The notes beneath the pieces are model-generated. The model was given only the letters and a program-made list of their open reading frames with translations, was not told the origin of the DNA and searched no databases. Positions 46,662 through 55,010 of a stretch of DNA of 64,000 bases are shown piece by piece (position 1 is the stretch's first letter; the number at the start of each line of letters is the position of its first letter). The DNA comes from Bacteroidota bacterium. Lineage in GTDB: Bacteria > Bacteroidota > Bacteroidia > Chitinophagales > Saprospiraceae. Where the stretch lies: positions 1 to 64,000 of the forward strand of contig JAIUPL010000004.1 in NCBI GenBank assembly GCA_020160935.1, written 5' to 3'. The position numbers and the translations under genes were made by a program.

Positions 46662-48569
46662 ATGAAATATCGCCCCAACACTTTCCTGATCATTTTAATA
46701 TTTTTTGCGCAAACGCTTTCCGCGCAGCCCAACTGGCGGGAGGTCGTGTCGCCCGCATTCCTTCAGGTCATAGAAGAAGTGAACGACAGCATCGCCTGGC
46801 GCAGGACCGAGTCGAGCCGCCTGCGTGCCCGCATGAACGAAATTATTGCGGATAAAAAACTGGATCGCAGTTTTATTGTCGGCGACCACGACCAGTACAT
46901 CGCGGAAGGAATGCACAAACAATTTACAAAACCACCTGAAAAGTTACTGGTAACCTACGACCGCGACCAGCAAATCGTGGAACTGGAAAACCTGCATGTG
47001 GCCTTGTATTACAGCGATAAAACCTTGTTTCGCTGGACAGAGTTGTTGAAGAAAATCCGCAACCACCCCGATTTGAGCATTCACTCCAGGTGGGCGCGCG
47101 ACTGGAATGCCCTGCCGCCCGATCAGCGTCCGAATGCAGCATCGCTTGATGCCTGCCGCAGGTGGGTAGCCGGAAAACTGGTGTGTGATGTTACGACAAG
47201 GACGCCCGACGTTTTTGAAGTAATCACGACTCAATCGCCCAAAGTGGGAAACTTCGATCCTGAATTTGCAGAAGGCGTGATTCCCGGATTCAACGTACAG
47301 GAACCTGCTACTTTTCCTGTGCCAACGCAATTCATCGCAGCCAGTTATCCCATGAACGGGCAGTTTGCATTCCATCGCTCGGAGTCGATCCCCGGAGTCG
47401 GTTACATCGCATTTTCTAAAAATGTTTCGGCGGCCTATTACGAACTCGGCGACCACCGACTCAAAGCACGCTGGACGAGCGCCCGGGGTAGCGTCGTGTA
47501 CACGCTGGCTGAATTCAGGCCCTTCCGCCAGCGCTTTTTTTTCAACTTCCCCGCTTCGCTGGATACTGACATGGTGTACCGGCTCGAACTGGTGGCCTTG
47601 CCGGGAGGCAGCGCCGCGGGGGATAATACGCCCGCCGATTGCTGGCGCATTTTTCGGGGACAGCCGCCGGCAGAAATTACGGAGCGCGATATTCCGGTGA
47701 AAGGAGAAGTCAAATTGACGGAATTGTTTTTCCGGGCAGGCAAATACGCGGTGATGGAAAAACCGGCGACACTGGCTGGAACGGTCGACTGGCAAAACGG
47801 CTCCGTACATTTTACTACCGATGAACCGCTGGATGAAATCGAGATGTATGGATCGGGGAAAGTAGCGCCACTGCTGACGTTTTACTTGCAGACGGCCAAT
47901 TTCTATCCATTGCGGAATGCCCTGAAATCAAAAGCCGTGTTTTATTACCTGACTGTACCACGCGTTCAGTCGTTCGAAAACATACCGGTCGATCAATTGG
48001 TGCCGGCCGAACGCGACCATACCCTGGATGCTGTTTTTGTGCGCCAAACCAGCCAGGGGAATCCAGATTACATTCAGATTCCGGATGTGTACGATGCCGA
48101 CAGGCCGCTGCGCGGTAATTATGTGGTGCCTGCTTTCATGGAAATCAATGCGAAGGATTCGCTCGTGACCGATCAGCCGGTTCCTTTTATCAGCCAGGAG
48201 CATTTTAAGAGGCGGAAGGCAATGCCCTATCCTCCAACCCAATGCATTTTGTATGTCGGCGAGTTGCGGCAATTGCTGCGATCGATCACCCTGCAACAGC
48301 AACAGATAAGGCGCAGGATGGACGAGCGTGCCGTCTTTTTTTACGAACTGGATAAACGCAAGGCCATGCGCGAGAAAAAAACATTTACGGGCACACTGGA
48401 AGCGTATAAAAAACTGGAAGAACAGAACCTTCCCCAAGATGCCCGAACCATACTGGACGCGAAAATTCCGGATTCCATCAGTGAGAATTTTTCCATCCGC
48501 ATCAATCGCCAGTTCCCTGGCACCAAACAGTCTTCTGCCAGTCTAGCCTTCAAACCTGCCATTAAATGA
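46662..48569 (+). CDS. Exported protein of unknown function
   Basis: Not recognised. The 635-residue product has a signal peptide (KYRPNTFLIILIFFAQTLSA). A helical stretch follows (about 30-110; RLRARMNEIIADKKLDRSF), then a long beta-rich middle and a charged C-terminal part (RRRMDERAVFFYELDKRKAM). No sorting domain. It overlaps the following WG-repeat gene by four bases (ATGA), so the two are probably translated together and may form a periplasmic or surface pair. Confidence 0.75.
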   Translation: MKYRPNTFLIILIFFAQTLSAQPNWREVVSPAFLQVIEEVNDSIAWRRTESSRLRARMNEIIADKKLDRSFIVGDHDQYIAEGMHKQFTKPPEKLLVTYDRDQQIVELENLHVALYYSDKTLFRWTELLKKIRNHPDLSIHSRWARDWNALPPDQRPNAASLDACRRWVAGKLVCDVTTRTPDVFEVITTQSPKVGNFDPEFAEGVIPGFNVQEPATFPVPTQFIAASYPMNGQFAFHRSESIPGVGYIAFSKNVSAAYYELGDHRLKARWTSARGSVVYTLAEFRPFRQRFFFNFPASLDTDMVYRLELVALPGGSAAGDNTPADCWRIFRGQPPAEITERDIPVKGEVKLTELFFRAGKYAVMEKPATLAGTVDWQNGSVHFTTDEPLDEIEMYGSGKVAPLLTFYLQTANFYPLRNALKSKAVFYYLTVPRVQSFENIPVDQLVPAERDHTLDAVFVRQTSQGNPDYIQIPDVYDADRPLRGNYVVPAFMEINAKDSLVTDQPVPFISQEHFKRRKAMPYPPTQCILYVGELRQLLRSITLQQQQIRRRMDERAVFFYELDKRKAMREKKTFTGTLEAYKKLEEQNLPQDARTILDAKIPDSISENFSIRINRQFPGTKQSSASLAFKPAIK

Positions 48570-50338
48570 AACGCGGCCTTTTTTTCTTATATCTGTTGTG
48601 GGCGCTCGGGTCAAAAAATGCCGGGGCGCAGGAAGTGGGCGCTACCTGGGTTGTTCCGCCCGTTCTGAGCATCGACGACAAATTCGACATTTCTCCGAAG
48701 GAAGATGACAGCCGGTTTATCGGCACGAGGGGAAAATTCCGCGGGGTGTTCGATAAAACAGGGAAAGCCATCTTGCCTGTTGAAAATCAGGACATTATAC
48801 TGATGCCCTGCGGGTGGATGGTGGTTTCCAAACAATATGGTCAACGCTTGTTGTACAATGCGCAGGCGGTGTGTATGAGCCAGCCGTATGATAATTTTAA
48901 TGCGTACAGCAACGGCACTGCTCTTGTGTATAAAAACGGACTGTGCGGCCTGATCAACATGCAGGGAGAGGAACTGGTGCCGGTTCAATATGAAAAATTC
49001 AGGATGGAGGAGAACACCTACGTTTTTACAGGGCCGGATGGAGAACGGCGTTTGGAAGCGCCGCCTGAAATCGTGCCACCCAATGTAAAGCGCGTGGAAG
49101 ACGCCAAGGCCCGATCAACCCTGGCCGGGCATTACCTCTTCAAAGGCAACGGGCAGTTTACCACGGGTTTGCTCAACCTGAAACGCGACACGGTGGTTCC
49201 ACCCATATACCGCTTCGAACAAATACATCCGTCGGGCATGATCACCGCTACCCTGGATGGAAAAACATTTGGCGTGATCGACACGCGCCACCGTACGCTG
49301 TACTCCTTTACGGCGGAACAACTGGGCAAATGGACCAAAAGTGGTCTGTTGCCCGTGCGTTTTGCCAAAAAATGGGCCCTTATTCGCTTCCCGGCAGGCG
49401 ATATTGTATTTCCGTTTGGTGAATACGAATACATTGAAACCTATGACCCGGAAAAAGACCTGTTTATCGTTTCCAAAAACAAGTTGCAAGGCCTGATCAA
49501 CCTGAAAAAGAAAGTGCTTTTGCCGCTGGAGTACAAGCATATCAGCCAGTACGACCATGTAACGACCCAACTCATCGATGCCCAGGATAAGTTCGGGTTT
49601 TGTTACCGGCCCACCGGTTTTATCCAAAAACCACAGTTTAAATACCTCCGAAACCTGAACGATACCCTGGTGATCGTAGCCACCGATTCCCTGAGCGGGG
49701 TGATGAATGCCAAAACAGGGAAGTACGTGATTCCGATGGACAGGTATCAGATCGAGGCGATTGGGGAATATTTTGACAGCCACAAACCCCAGGACTGGCG
49801 CGCCCGCACCACCTTCGAACGACATATTCACGGGCTCTACGACCGGCGTGGGCGCCTCGTCATTCCACATGACACGGCCGACATCGTCATGGTACCCAAA
49901 GAAAAAACGTTCTGGATTTGCTACCAGGACGAAGACTCTTCAAAAGTGTGGGAGATGAGGGACTTGCAGGGTAAAACACTGCAAACCATGCCCAAAAAGG
50001 GCGCTGATTTAAAAAAAATCGGCTATTTCCCTTCCCTTTACAGATACGGGAACGGGGTGAAAACAGCCATGAAAATCACCTACAAGGATGCGCAAGGGCA
50101 GGAACAGTTTTATTCCATCATCAGTGCCGATATGCAGGAAAACCTGCGCCGGGTGCAGTTGGGCAAACTTTGGGGTTTTGTCGATCCCGATGGGAATATC
50201 GTTATCCAGCCGGTTTTTGAAAAAGTGGAAGTCAGCAAGGACGGGTATGTAAAGGTAAAATACCAGGGGAAATGGGGCGTGCTGCAAAACCCTCGGTATG
50301 ATTACTTCGAGGAGTTTGAAAAGAATATTAAGAAATAG
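48566..50338 (+). CDS. Secreted WG-repeat protein
   Basis: A 590-residue exported protein with a short signal peptide (KRGLFFLYLLWALGSKNAGA). WG-type repeats recur along the length (FRGVFDKTGKAILPVE, LCGLINMQGEELVPVQY, FGVIDTRHRTLYSF, LWGFVDPDGNIVIQPVF, KWGVLQNPRY). It overlaps the previous gene by four bases and has a family member on the other side of it (45113-46627). The function of these proteins is unknown. The stop codon is three bases before the nested palindrome. Confidence 0.85.
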   Translation: MKRGLFFLYLLWALGSKNAGAQEVGATWVVPPVLSIDDKFDISPKEDDSRFIGTRGKFRGVFDKTGKAILPVENQDIILMPCGWMVVSKQYGQRLLYNAQAVCMSQPYDNFNAYSNGTALVYKNGLCGLINMQGEELVPVQYEKFRMEENTYVFTGPDGERRLEAPPEIVPPNVKRVEDAKARSTLAGHYLFKGNGQFTTGLLNLKRDTVVPPIYRFEQIHPSGMITATLDGKTFGVIDTRHRTLYSFTAEQLGKWTKSGLLPVRFAKKWALIRFPAGDIVFPFGEYEYIETYDPEKDLFIVSKNKLQGLINLKKKVLLPLEYKHISQYDHVTTQLIDAQDKFGFCYRPTGFIQKPQFKYLRNLNDTLVIVATDSLSGVMNAKTGKYVIPMDRYQIEAIGEYFDSHKPQDWRARTTFERHIHGLYDRRGRLVIPHDTADIVMVPKEKTFWICYQDEDSSKVWEMRDLQGKTLQTMPKKGADLKKIGYFPSLYRYGNGVKTAMKITYKDAQGQEQFYSIISADMQENLRRVQLGKLWGFVDPDGNIVIQPVFEKVEVSKDGYVKVKYQGKWGVLQNPRYDYFEEFEKNIKK

Positions 50339-50340
50339 GA

Positions 50341-50699
50341 GGTTGGGATTCTGTTCGGCTTCGCCTCACGAATAGGGGATTTGGGATTGGGGCGGGTGAA
50401 GCGGATTTTTGTAAGGTATTTCCCGTAGAGTGTTTTCCGTAGAGTATTTTCCCGCAGATCTCGCAGATTTTCCCGCAGAATTCGCAGAACGTCGAGTTGA
50501 CCTGTTTCTTCAAATCGATAACAATGTGTACTCTACGTTCTGCGAATTCTGCGGGAAAATCTGCGAGATCTGCGGGAAAATACTCTACGGAAAATACATT
50601 TCAAGTGGCCGACAGGCCAAAAAAATCCGCCTGATCCGCATCATCCGCCCAATCCCAAATCCCCCATTCGTGAGGCGAAGCCGAACAGAATCACAACCC
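50341..50699. repeat. Nested convergent-gap palindrome, CCCGCAGAACTCGCAGA family (copy 2)
   Basis: Outer arms at 50341-50409 and about 50632-50699 pair over GATTCTGTTCGGCTTCGCCT and CACGAAT, GGGGATTTGGGATTGGG, GCGGATTTTT. Inner arms at 50433-50502 and 50525-50596 are CCCGCAGATCTCGCAGATTT units with core CGTCGAGTTGACC on the left and the complement of CGTAGAGTACACA on the right. The palindrome fills the whole 361-base gap, from one convergent stop codon to the other. Both arms of this copy carry ATCTCGCAGATTTTCCC; both arms of the copy at 19.7 kb carry AACTCGCAGATTTACCC. Confidence 0.93.
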
Positions 50700-52661
50700 T
50701 CACTTCCTCAAACTCGGATCAATCGCATACGCCCGTTCAAACCATTCTCCCGACTTCTCCGGCTGGCCCATGTCCTTGTACGCCGAGCCGATATAAAACA
50801 GCAGCGTGGCATTGTTGGGTTCGTATTTCAGGCCTTCCTGCCATTGTTCGATGGCGGCCGGGAAATTCTTTTTCATAGCCAGCACAGCGCCGAGGTTGCG
50901 GCGCGCGTCGATGAAGCGCGGGTCGTACTGAATGGATTTCCGGTACACCTCTTCGGCTTTTTCCAGTTGGCCGCGCATGAAATAGATGAATCCCATGTTC
51001 GACAACACTTTGGCGTCGTTGGGGCGGTATTTAATGGCTACCTGATAGTCGTCGAAGGCTTTGTCGTACTGGCCCAGTCGGAAATAGGCCAGGCCGCGGC
51101 TGCCATAGGCGTCGTGGTATTCCGGATACAGCTCGATGGTGCGGTTGTAGGCTTCAACACCTTTTTCCACCTGAGCGCGGTCCTTGAGTTCGCCTGTTTT
51201 TTCATCGAGGCCATTTTTGGTCACCTCAAGGGCATTGTGGTAGTTGAGTTTGGCGCAATTGGGCGAAGTAGGCACATCGGCGGCGTACAGCGAAGCGCTG
51301 TCGTACCAGGCGCCATTGCGGAATACGGTTTTCAGGCTGTAAGCCATAATCAGGAAACCTGCCAGACCCCACACGAGTGTGCCTTTGTTGTTGGGATTCC
51401 AGATTTGAGTCAGGTCATTGATTTTGAATGCTTTACAAATTGCCCATGCCAGCGCAAATGCAAAACCCAGCGAAGGAATGTACTGCAAACGCTCGCCGTA
51501 GGAAGTGCCGATCAGCACCAGCACATTGCTGAAGAGCGAAAACGCGATCAGATAAAAAAGGATGGCGAACGACAGAAAATGCTTTTTACCGAGGTTCATT
51601 AAAGCCCAGATGAACATGCCTGCGTACACGACAAACCCTGCAATGGCTTTCCATTCGCCCCAACCCACAGGCTGCACCTGCGGATAACCCATATCGCACA
51701 CCAGCGGATGCGGGAAAAGAAGCACCTGCAAATATTTGCCGCACATCATAAACGCGGAGGCCAGGCGATCGACGCCCGGATGCGCCGAACGGTACGCCGG
51801 ATCGGTGGTGGCTACAATAAAATTGTCGAGAATGGAAAAAACTTCCTGATATGCCTGAGTCCCCAGCACCTGTTTGCGCACCAGCAGGAAAATGCCTGCC
51901 GGAATGAGCATCAGCGCTGCTGTGGAAATGATTTTCGACACCGGTTTGTCCGAAAAAAACCACATCGTAAGCGGAAACAAAGCCAGGAATGTAATGGCGC
52001 TTTCCTTGGAAAACATCGCCAGCCCGTACCAGATCAGCGCGCCGATCAAATAACCCGCTTTTTGCAGATCCATGTATTTCCAGATCGCATTCAGTGCCAG
52101 GGTGCCGAACAGCAAGGCCAGAATTTCATCGCGGCTTTTGATGTTGGCTACTACTTCCGTATGTATCGGATGCGCCATGAAAAACAGCACAGCCATGGCG
52201 GTCAGTGCCGGCGGATAATTTACCAAAATACGCCGCCAGGTATTCCACAGCACATAACCCGTGATGGCGTACAGCAGCACGTTCATGAAGTGCATGAGAA
52301 ACGGCTTGTCGGGCGCCATTTGCCATTCAAAGGCAAACATGGCCAGCGAAAACGGGCGATACAACGACCCCGGGCTGTTCCAACTACCATAACGGTATTC
52401 GGTGCTGAAAATAATTCCAAGGTTTTTCAGGCCGCCTTTTGTCACCCAGTTTTCCTTGATAGCCGAAAAATCGTCGAGGGTGTACTGGTGTCCCAGCGTA
52501 TTGGCGTACAGGATAAAACCCAGTGCCGCGGCCAGTAGGCCCACCCACATCGCGCCGGAAATGGCTGGAACCGCAGGGGCCGATGCCCTGGGCTCGGCCG
52601 ATTTTTTTGGTGTCTGTTTCTGGTAAACGGGCTGCTGTTTTGCCGGTCTTTGCTTTGCCAT
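50700..52661 (-). CDS. GT-C-fold membrane glycosyltransferase-like protein with C-terminal TPRs
   Basis: A 653-residue membrane protein resembling the TMTC/DUF1736 group of O-mannosyltransferase-like proteins. A basic Gln/Ala-rich N terminus leads into about eleven membrane helices (about 38-480); the first periplasmic loop has the GT-C acidic motif YTLDDFSAIKENW. Four tetratricopeptide repeats follow (about 520-650; GLAYFRLGQYDKAFDDYQVA, AVLAMKKNFPAAIEQW). The start is ATG 52661 (MAKQRPAKQQP); a longer reading runs into the palindrome. Substrate unknown. It is downstream of mnmA and the FNR-like gene. Confidence 0.85.
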   Translation of the reverse strand: MAKQRPAKQQPVYQKQTPKKSAEPRASAPAVPAISGAMWVGLLAAALGFILYANTLGHQYTLDDFSAIKENWVTKGGLKNLGIIFSTEYRYGSWNSPGSLYRPFSLAMFAFEWQMAPDKPFLMHFMNVLLYAITGYVLWNTWRRILVNYPPALTAMAVLFFMAHPIHTEVVANIKSRDEILALLFGTLALNAIWKYMDLQKAGYLIGALIWYGLAMFSKESAITFLALFPLTMWFFSDKPVSKIISTAALMLIPAGIFLLVRKQVLGTQAYQEVFSILDNFIVATTDPAYRSAHPGVDRLASAFMMCGKYLQVLLFPHPLVCDMGYPQVQPVGWGEWKAIAGFVVYAGMFIWALMNLGKKHFLSFAILFYLIAFSLFSNVLVLIGTSYGERLQYIPSLGFAFALAWAICKAFKINDLTQIWNPNNKGTLVWGLAGFLIMAYSLKTVFRNGAWYDSASLYAADVPTSPNCAKLNYHNALEVTKNGLDEKTGELKDRAQVEKGVEAYNRTIELYPEYHDAYGSRGLAYFRLGQYDKAFDDYQVAIKYRPNDAKVLSNMGFIYFMRGQLEKAEEVYRKSIQYDPRFIDARRNLGAVLAMKKNFPAAIEQWQEGLKYEPNNATLLFYIGSAYKDMGQPEKSGEWFERAYAIDPSLRK

Positions 52662-52701
52662 ATGAGAATCCTTCGTAAAAACGTGGACGAAGGTAAGGAA
52701 A

Positions 52702-52894
52702 AAGTCCTGAGTCGACAGTCCTAAGTCCTGAGTCCGTAGATTACACCTGATTACACTTGGTATTCCTTTCAATAAGTCCTGAGTCCTAAGTCTGTAGAGT
52801 ACACCTGCTTATGTTTAGCATTCATTTTAATCGATGTCAAACATAAGCAGGTGTACTCTACAGACTTAGGACTCAGGACTCAGGACTGTCGACT
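52702..52894. repeat. Intergenic palindrome, AGTCCTGAGT family (double left arm)
   Basis: A perfect 42-base inverted repeat at 52775-52816 and 52839-52880 with a 22-base loop: AGTCCTGAGTCCTAAGTC, core TGTAGAGTACACC, inner TGCTTATGTTT. A second, older-looking left half (52705-52760: AGTCCTGAGTCGACAGTCC, core CGTAGATTACACC) precedes it. Outer GTCGACAGTCC pairs with GGACTGTCGAC. It ends four bases before the FNR-like stop codon. Confidence 0.95.
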
Positions 52895-52898
52895 TCTT

Positions 52899-53624
52899 TC
52901 ACCCATACAACTCAAAATGCACCTGCCCCCTGTCATATCCCAATTTCAGCATCAGGTTGGCTACTGCTTCATCGATCATATTGCTCCAGCCGCAGATGAA
53001 GAAATCGACATCGGGGCGTTTTTGCGCATATGCGTCCATGTAAATCTGGTGCACATAGCCCTGGTGGCCGGCCCAGTCAGGTTGGCGGGATAGGGCAACA
53101 TCGTAGCGGAAACGCGGCATTTCGCGCGCCAATTGTTCCATTTCAGCGCGGTACAGCATACCGTTTTCGGTGCGGGTACCGAAAATGAGGTGGATATTTC
53201 GGTAAGATTTTCCAGAATTCCGAATATCGAGGATCATGCTGCGAAATGGCGCGATACCTGTACCGGTGCAGATGAAAACCAGGTCTTTTTCGATGACCTC
53301 GGGCAGTACAAAACCGCCTTCCGGACCTTTGAAACGAAGTTCGGAACCCTCGTCGATCGATTCAAACAGGTATTTGGTGCCTGCTCCTTCCGTGGAGCGG
53401 GCAATGCAGAGTTCGAGCACATTATCGCCTTCCGGGGCACTGGCGATGGAATAACTGCGCCAGCGTTGCAGGCGTTTGTCACCAATGGGGAGGTCCATGG
53501 TAATAAACTGACCCGCCTGAAAATCAAGCGATTGCAGAGCCGGGACTTCTACTTCAAAATGTCGGACATTGGGTGCGAGCGACTCTATTTTCCGAACCCG
53601 TCCTTCGTGCCAGGTAACAGGCAT
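52899..53624 (-). CDS. Ferredoxin-NADP reductase-type FAD-binding oxidoreductase
   Basis: A cytosolic flavoprotein of 241 residues. The FAD domain has QRWRSYSIASAP (RxYS motif) and GPEGGFVLPE, and the NAD(P) domain has LVFICTGTGIAPFRSMILD, HLIFGTRTENGMLYRAEM and DFFICGWSNMIDEAV. It lacks a fused iron-sulfur domain. The terminal aromatic of plant-type FNR is not seen (ends HFELYG). It may reduce ferredoxin/flavodoxin or a similar carrier. It lies nine bases after mnmA, in the same direction. Confidence 0.88.
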   Translation of the reverse strand: MPVTWHEGRVRKIESLAPNVRHFEVEVPALQSLDFQAGQFITMDLPIGDKRLQRWRSYSIASAPEGDNVLELCIARSTEGAGTKYLFESIDEGSELRFKGPEGGFVLPEVIEKDLVFICTGTGIAPFRSMILDIRNSGKSYRNIHLIFGTRTENGMLYRAEMEQLAREMPRFRYDVALSRQPDWAGHQGYVHQIYMDAYAQKRPDVDFFICGWSNMIDEAVANLMLKLGYDRGQVHFELYG

Positions 53625-53633
53625 GGCTGAAAA

Positions 53634-54734
53634 TCAATTGAAACTTCCTTGAATCAGGCCGCCGCCCACCACATCGTCGCCTTCGTAAAAAACGGCGCTT
53701 TGTCCGGGAGCGATCCCTTTGACATTGGCGTGAAACGACACCTCCACGTCGGCGCCCATCTGGTGCAGCGTGCTCATGGTACCGGCATCGCGGTAGCGCA
53801 CTTTGGTGAGCGTTTCGAGGCCTTCTGCGGGTATTTGGGCGTATTTCATGAGGTTGACTTTGCCGACGAGCATGCCGTTGCGCACCAGTTCCTCTTCGCG
53901 GCCGAGCACGACCGTGTTGGAGTCGGGCCGGATTTCGGTAACAAACATTGGTTCGCCCAGTGCGATGCCCAGGCCTTTGCGTTGGCCTACGGTGTAGAAA
54001 GGGTATCCTTCGTGTGTGCCGAGTATTTTTCCGGACGTATCCACAAAATGGCCGCCGGCTACTTTTGCATCCAGCCCGTCCACATTGCGGCGCAGAAAGC
54101 CACGGTAATCATTGTCGGGCACGAAGCAGATTTCATAACTCTCGGCTTTTTTGCTGAGTTCGTCCCAGCCACGCTCGGCCGCCATTTGCCGTACTTCCGG
54201 TTTGGTAAAAACACCCAGCGGCATACGGGTACGGTGCAGGCATTCCTGGCTCAGGCCCCAAAGCACATAAGACTGGTCTTTCTGTACGTCTTTGGCGCGC
54301 GTGATGTATTTGCGGCCTTCGCGTTCGTTGATGATGCCATAGTGGCCGGTGGCGATAAACTCGCAATCCAGCATATCGGCACGGCGCAGCAGGCTGTTCC
54401 ACTTGATATGGGTATTGCATAGCACGCAGGGGTTGGGGGTGCGGCCTGCCATGTATTCGTCGATGAAATTATCGATCACATAATCACCAAATTCGTCGCG
54501 AATATCAACGATAAAATGGTGGAAACCGAGTTTTACCGCTACGGCACGCGCATCATTGATGCTGTCGAGCGAGCAACACCCGGTTTCCTTTTTCGATCCG
54601 CCGGAAGTCGCATAGTCCCAGGTTTTCATGGTAATGCCTACCACCTCCCAGCCTTCTTCATGTAGAAGAACGGCGGTTATGGTGCTATCGATACCGCCGG
54701 ACATGGCGACCAATGCTTTTCCGTGTTTGGACAC
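53634..54734 (-). CDS. mnmA: tRNA 2-thiouridine(34) synthase MnmA
   Basis: Thiolates U34 of tRNA for Lys, Glu and Gln. The 366-residue protein has the PP-loop AMSGGIDSTITAV, the first catalytic cysteine in RTPNPCVLCNTHIKW, the second in SYEICFVPDNDYRGFL, and a C-terminal beta domain (about 260-366). Length is normal. It is the first gene of the leftward run mnmA, FNR-like, GT-C/TPR protein. Confidence 0.95.
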   Translation of the reverse strand: MSKHGKALVAMSGGIDSTITAVLLHEEGWEVVGITMKTWDYATSGGSKKETGCCSLDSINDARAVAVKLGFHHFIVDIRDEFGDYVIDNFIDEYMAGRTPNPCVLCNTHIKWNSLLRRADMLDCEFIATGHYGIINEREGRKYITRAKDVQKDQSYVLWGLSQECLHRTRMPLGVFTKPEVRQMAAERGWDELSKKAESYEICFVPDNDYRGFLRRNVDGLDAKVAGGHFVDTSGKILGTHEGYPFYTVGQRKGLGIALGEPMFVTEIRPDSNTVVLGREEELVRNGMLVGKVNLMKYAQIPAEGLETLTKVRYRDAGTMSTLHQMGADVEVSFHANVKGIAPGQSAVFYEGDDVVGGGLIQGSFN

Positions 54735-54780
54735 TTTAGTTAGGTATAATTAAGAAAAATGCTGCAAAAGGGATTTGCTT

Positions 54781-54943
54781 AGAGCGTGTTTTAATTTCAG
54801 TGCCGAGGCGAAAGCGGGCAAATTTTGTTTCAGGCAAGGCAAAATTTGCAGTCATAGCCGGGTGCCTATGGCGAAAATTTTAACGCAGAATGAAATAAAA
54901 TTTGCTCGCTTGCAGCCCGGTAACTGAAATTAAAACACGCTCT
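54781..54943. mobile_element. MITE-like palindromic element
   Basis: Perfect terminal inverted repeats of 21 bases starting AGAGCGTGTTTTAATTTCAG (54781-54801 and 54923-54943) enclose a 121-base centre that is itself imperfectly palindromic (GCGGGCAAATTTTGTTTCA against TGAAATAAAATTTGCTCGC). It is non-coding, flanked by TT and TA, and lies between mnmA and the CotH-like gene. It shares no units with the other palindromes. It looks like a non-autonomous transposable element, but a target duplication is not clear. Confidence 0.75.
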
Positions 54944-55010
54944 TAGACGACGTCTAAACAGCATATCCCCTGAAATGGTTCTGCAAAAGTACGAAGTTGT
55001 TTGACTGCAC

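Noticed and set aside
50328-50513. Short open frames on both strands encoding CEFCGKICEICGK, which looks like a zinc finger
   Set aside because: The pattern is the translated CCCGCAGA repeat in a palindrome and so appears on both strands; no start context or conserved neighbour.
54781-54943. A terminator for the CotH-like or mnmA gene
   Set aside because: It has no T tract, is over 160 bases long with perfect outer termini, and lies upstream of mnmA and downstream-distal to no stop codon except by position; a MITE-like element fits better.
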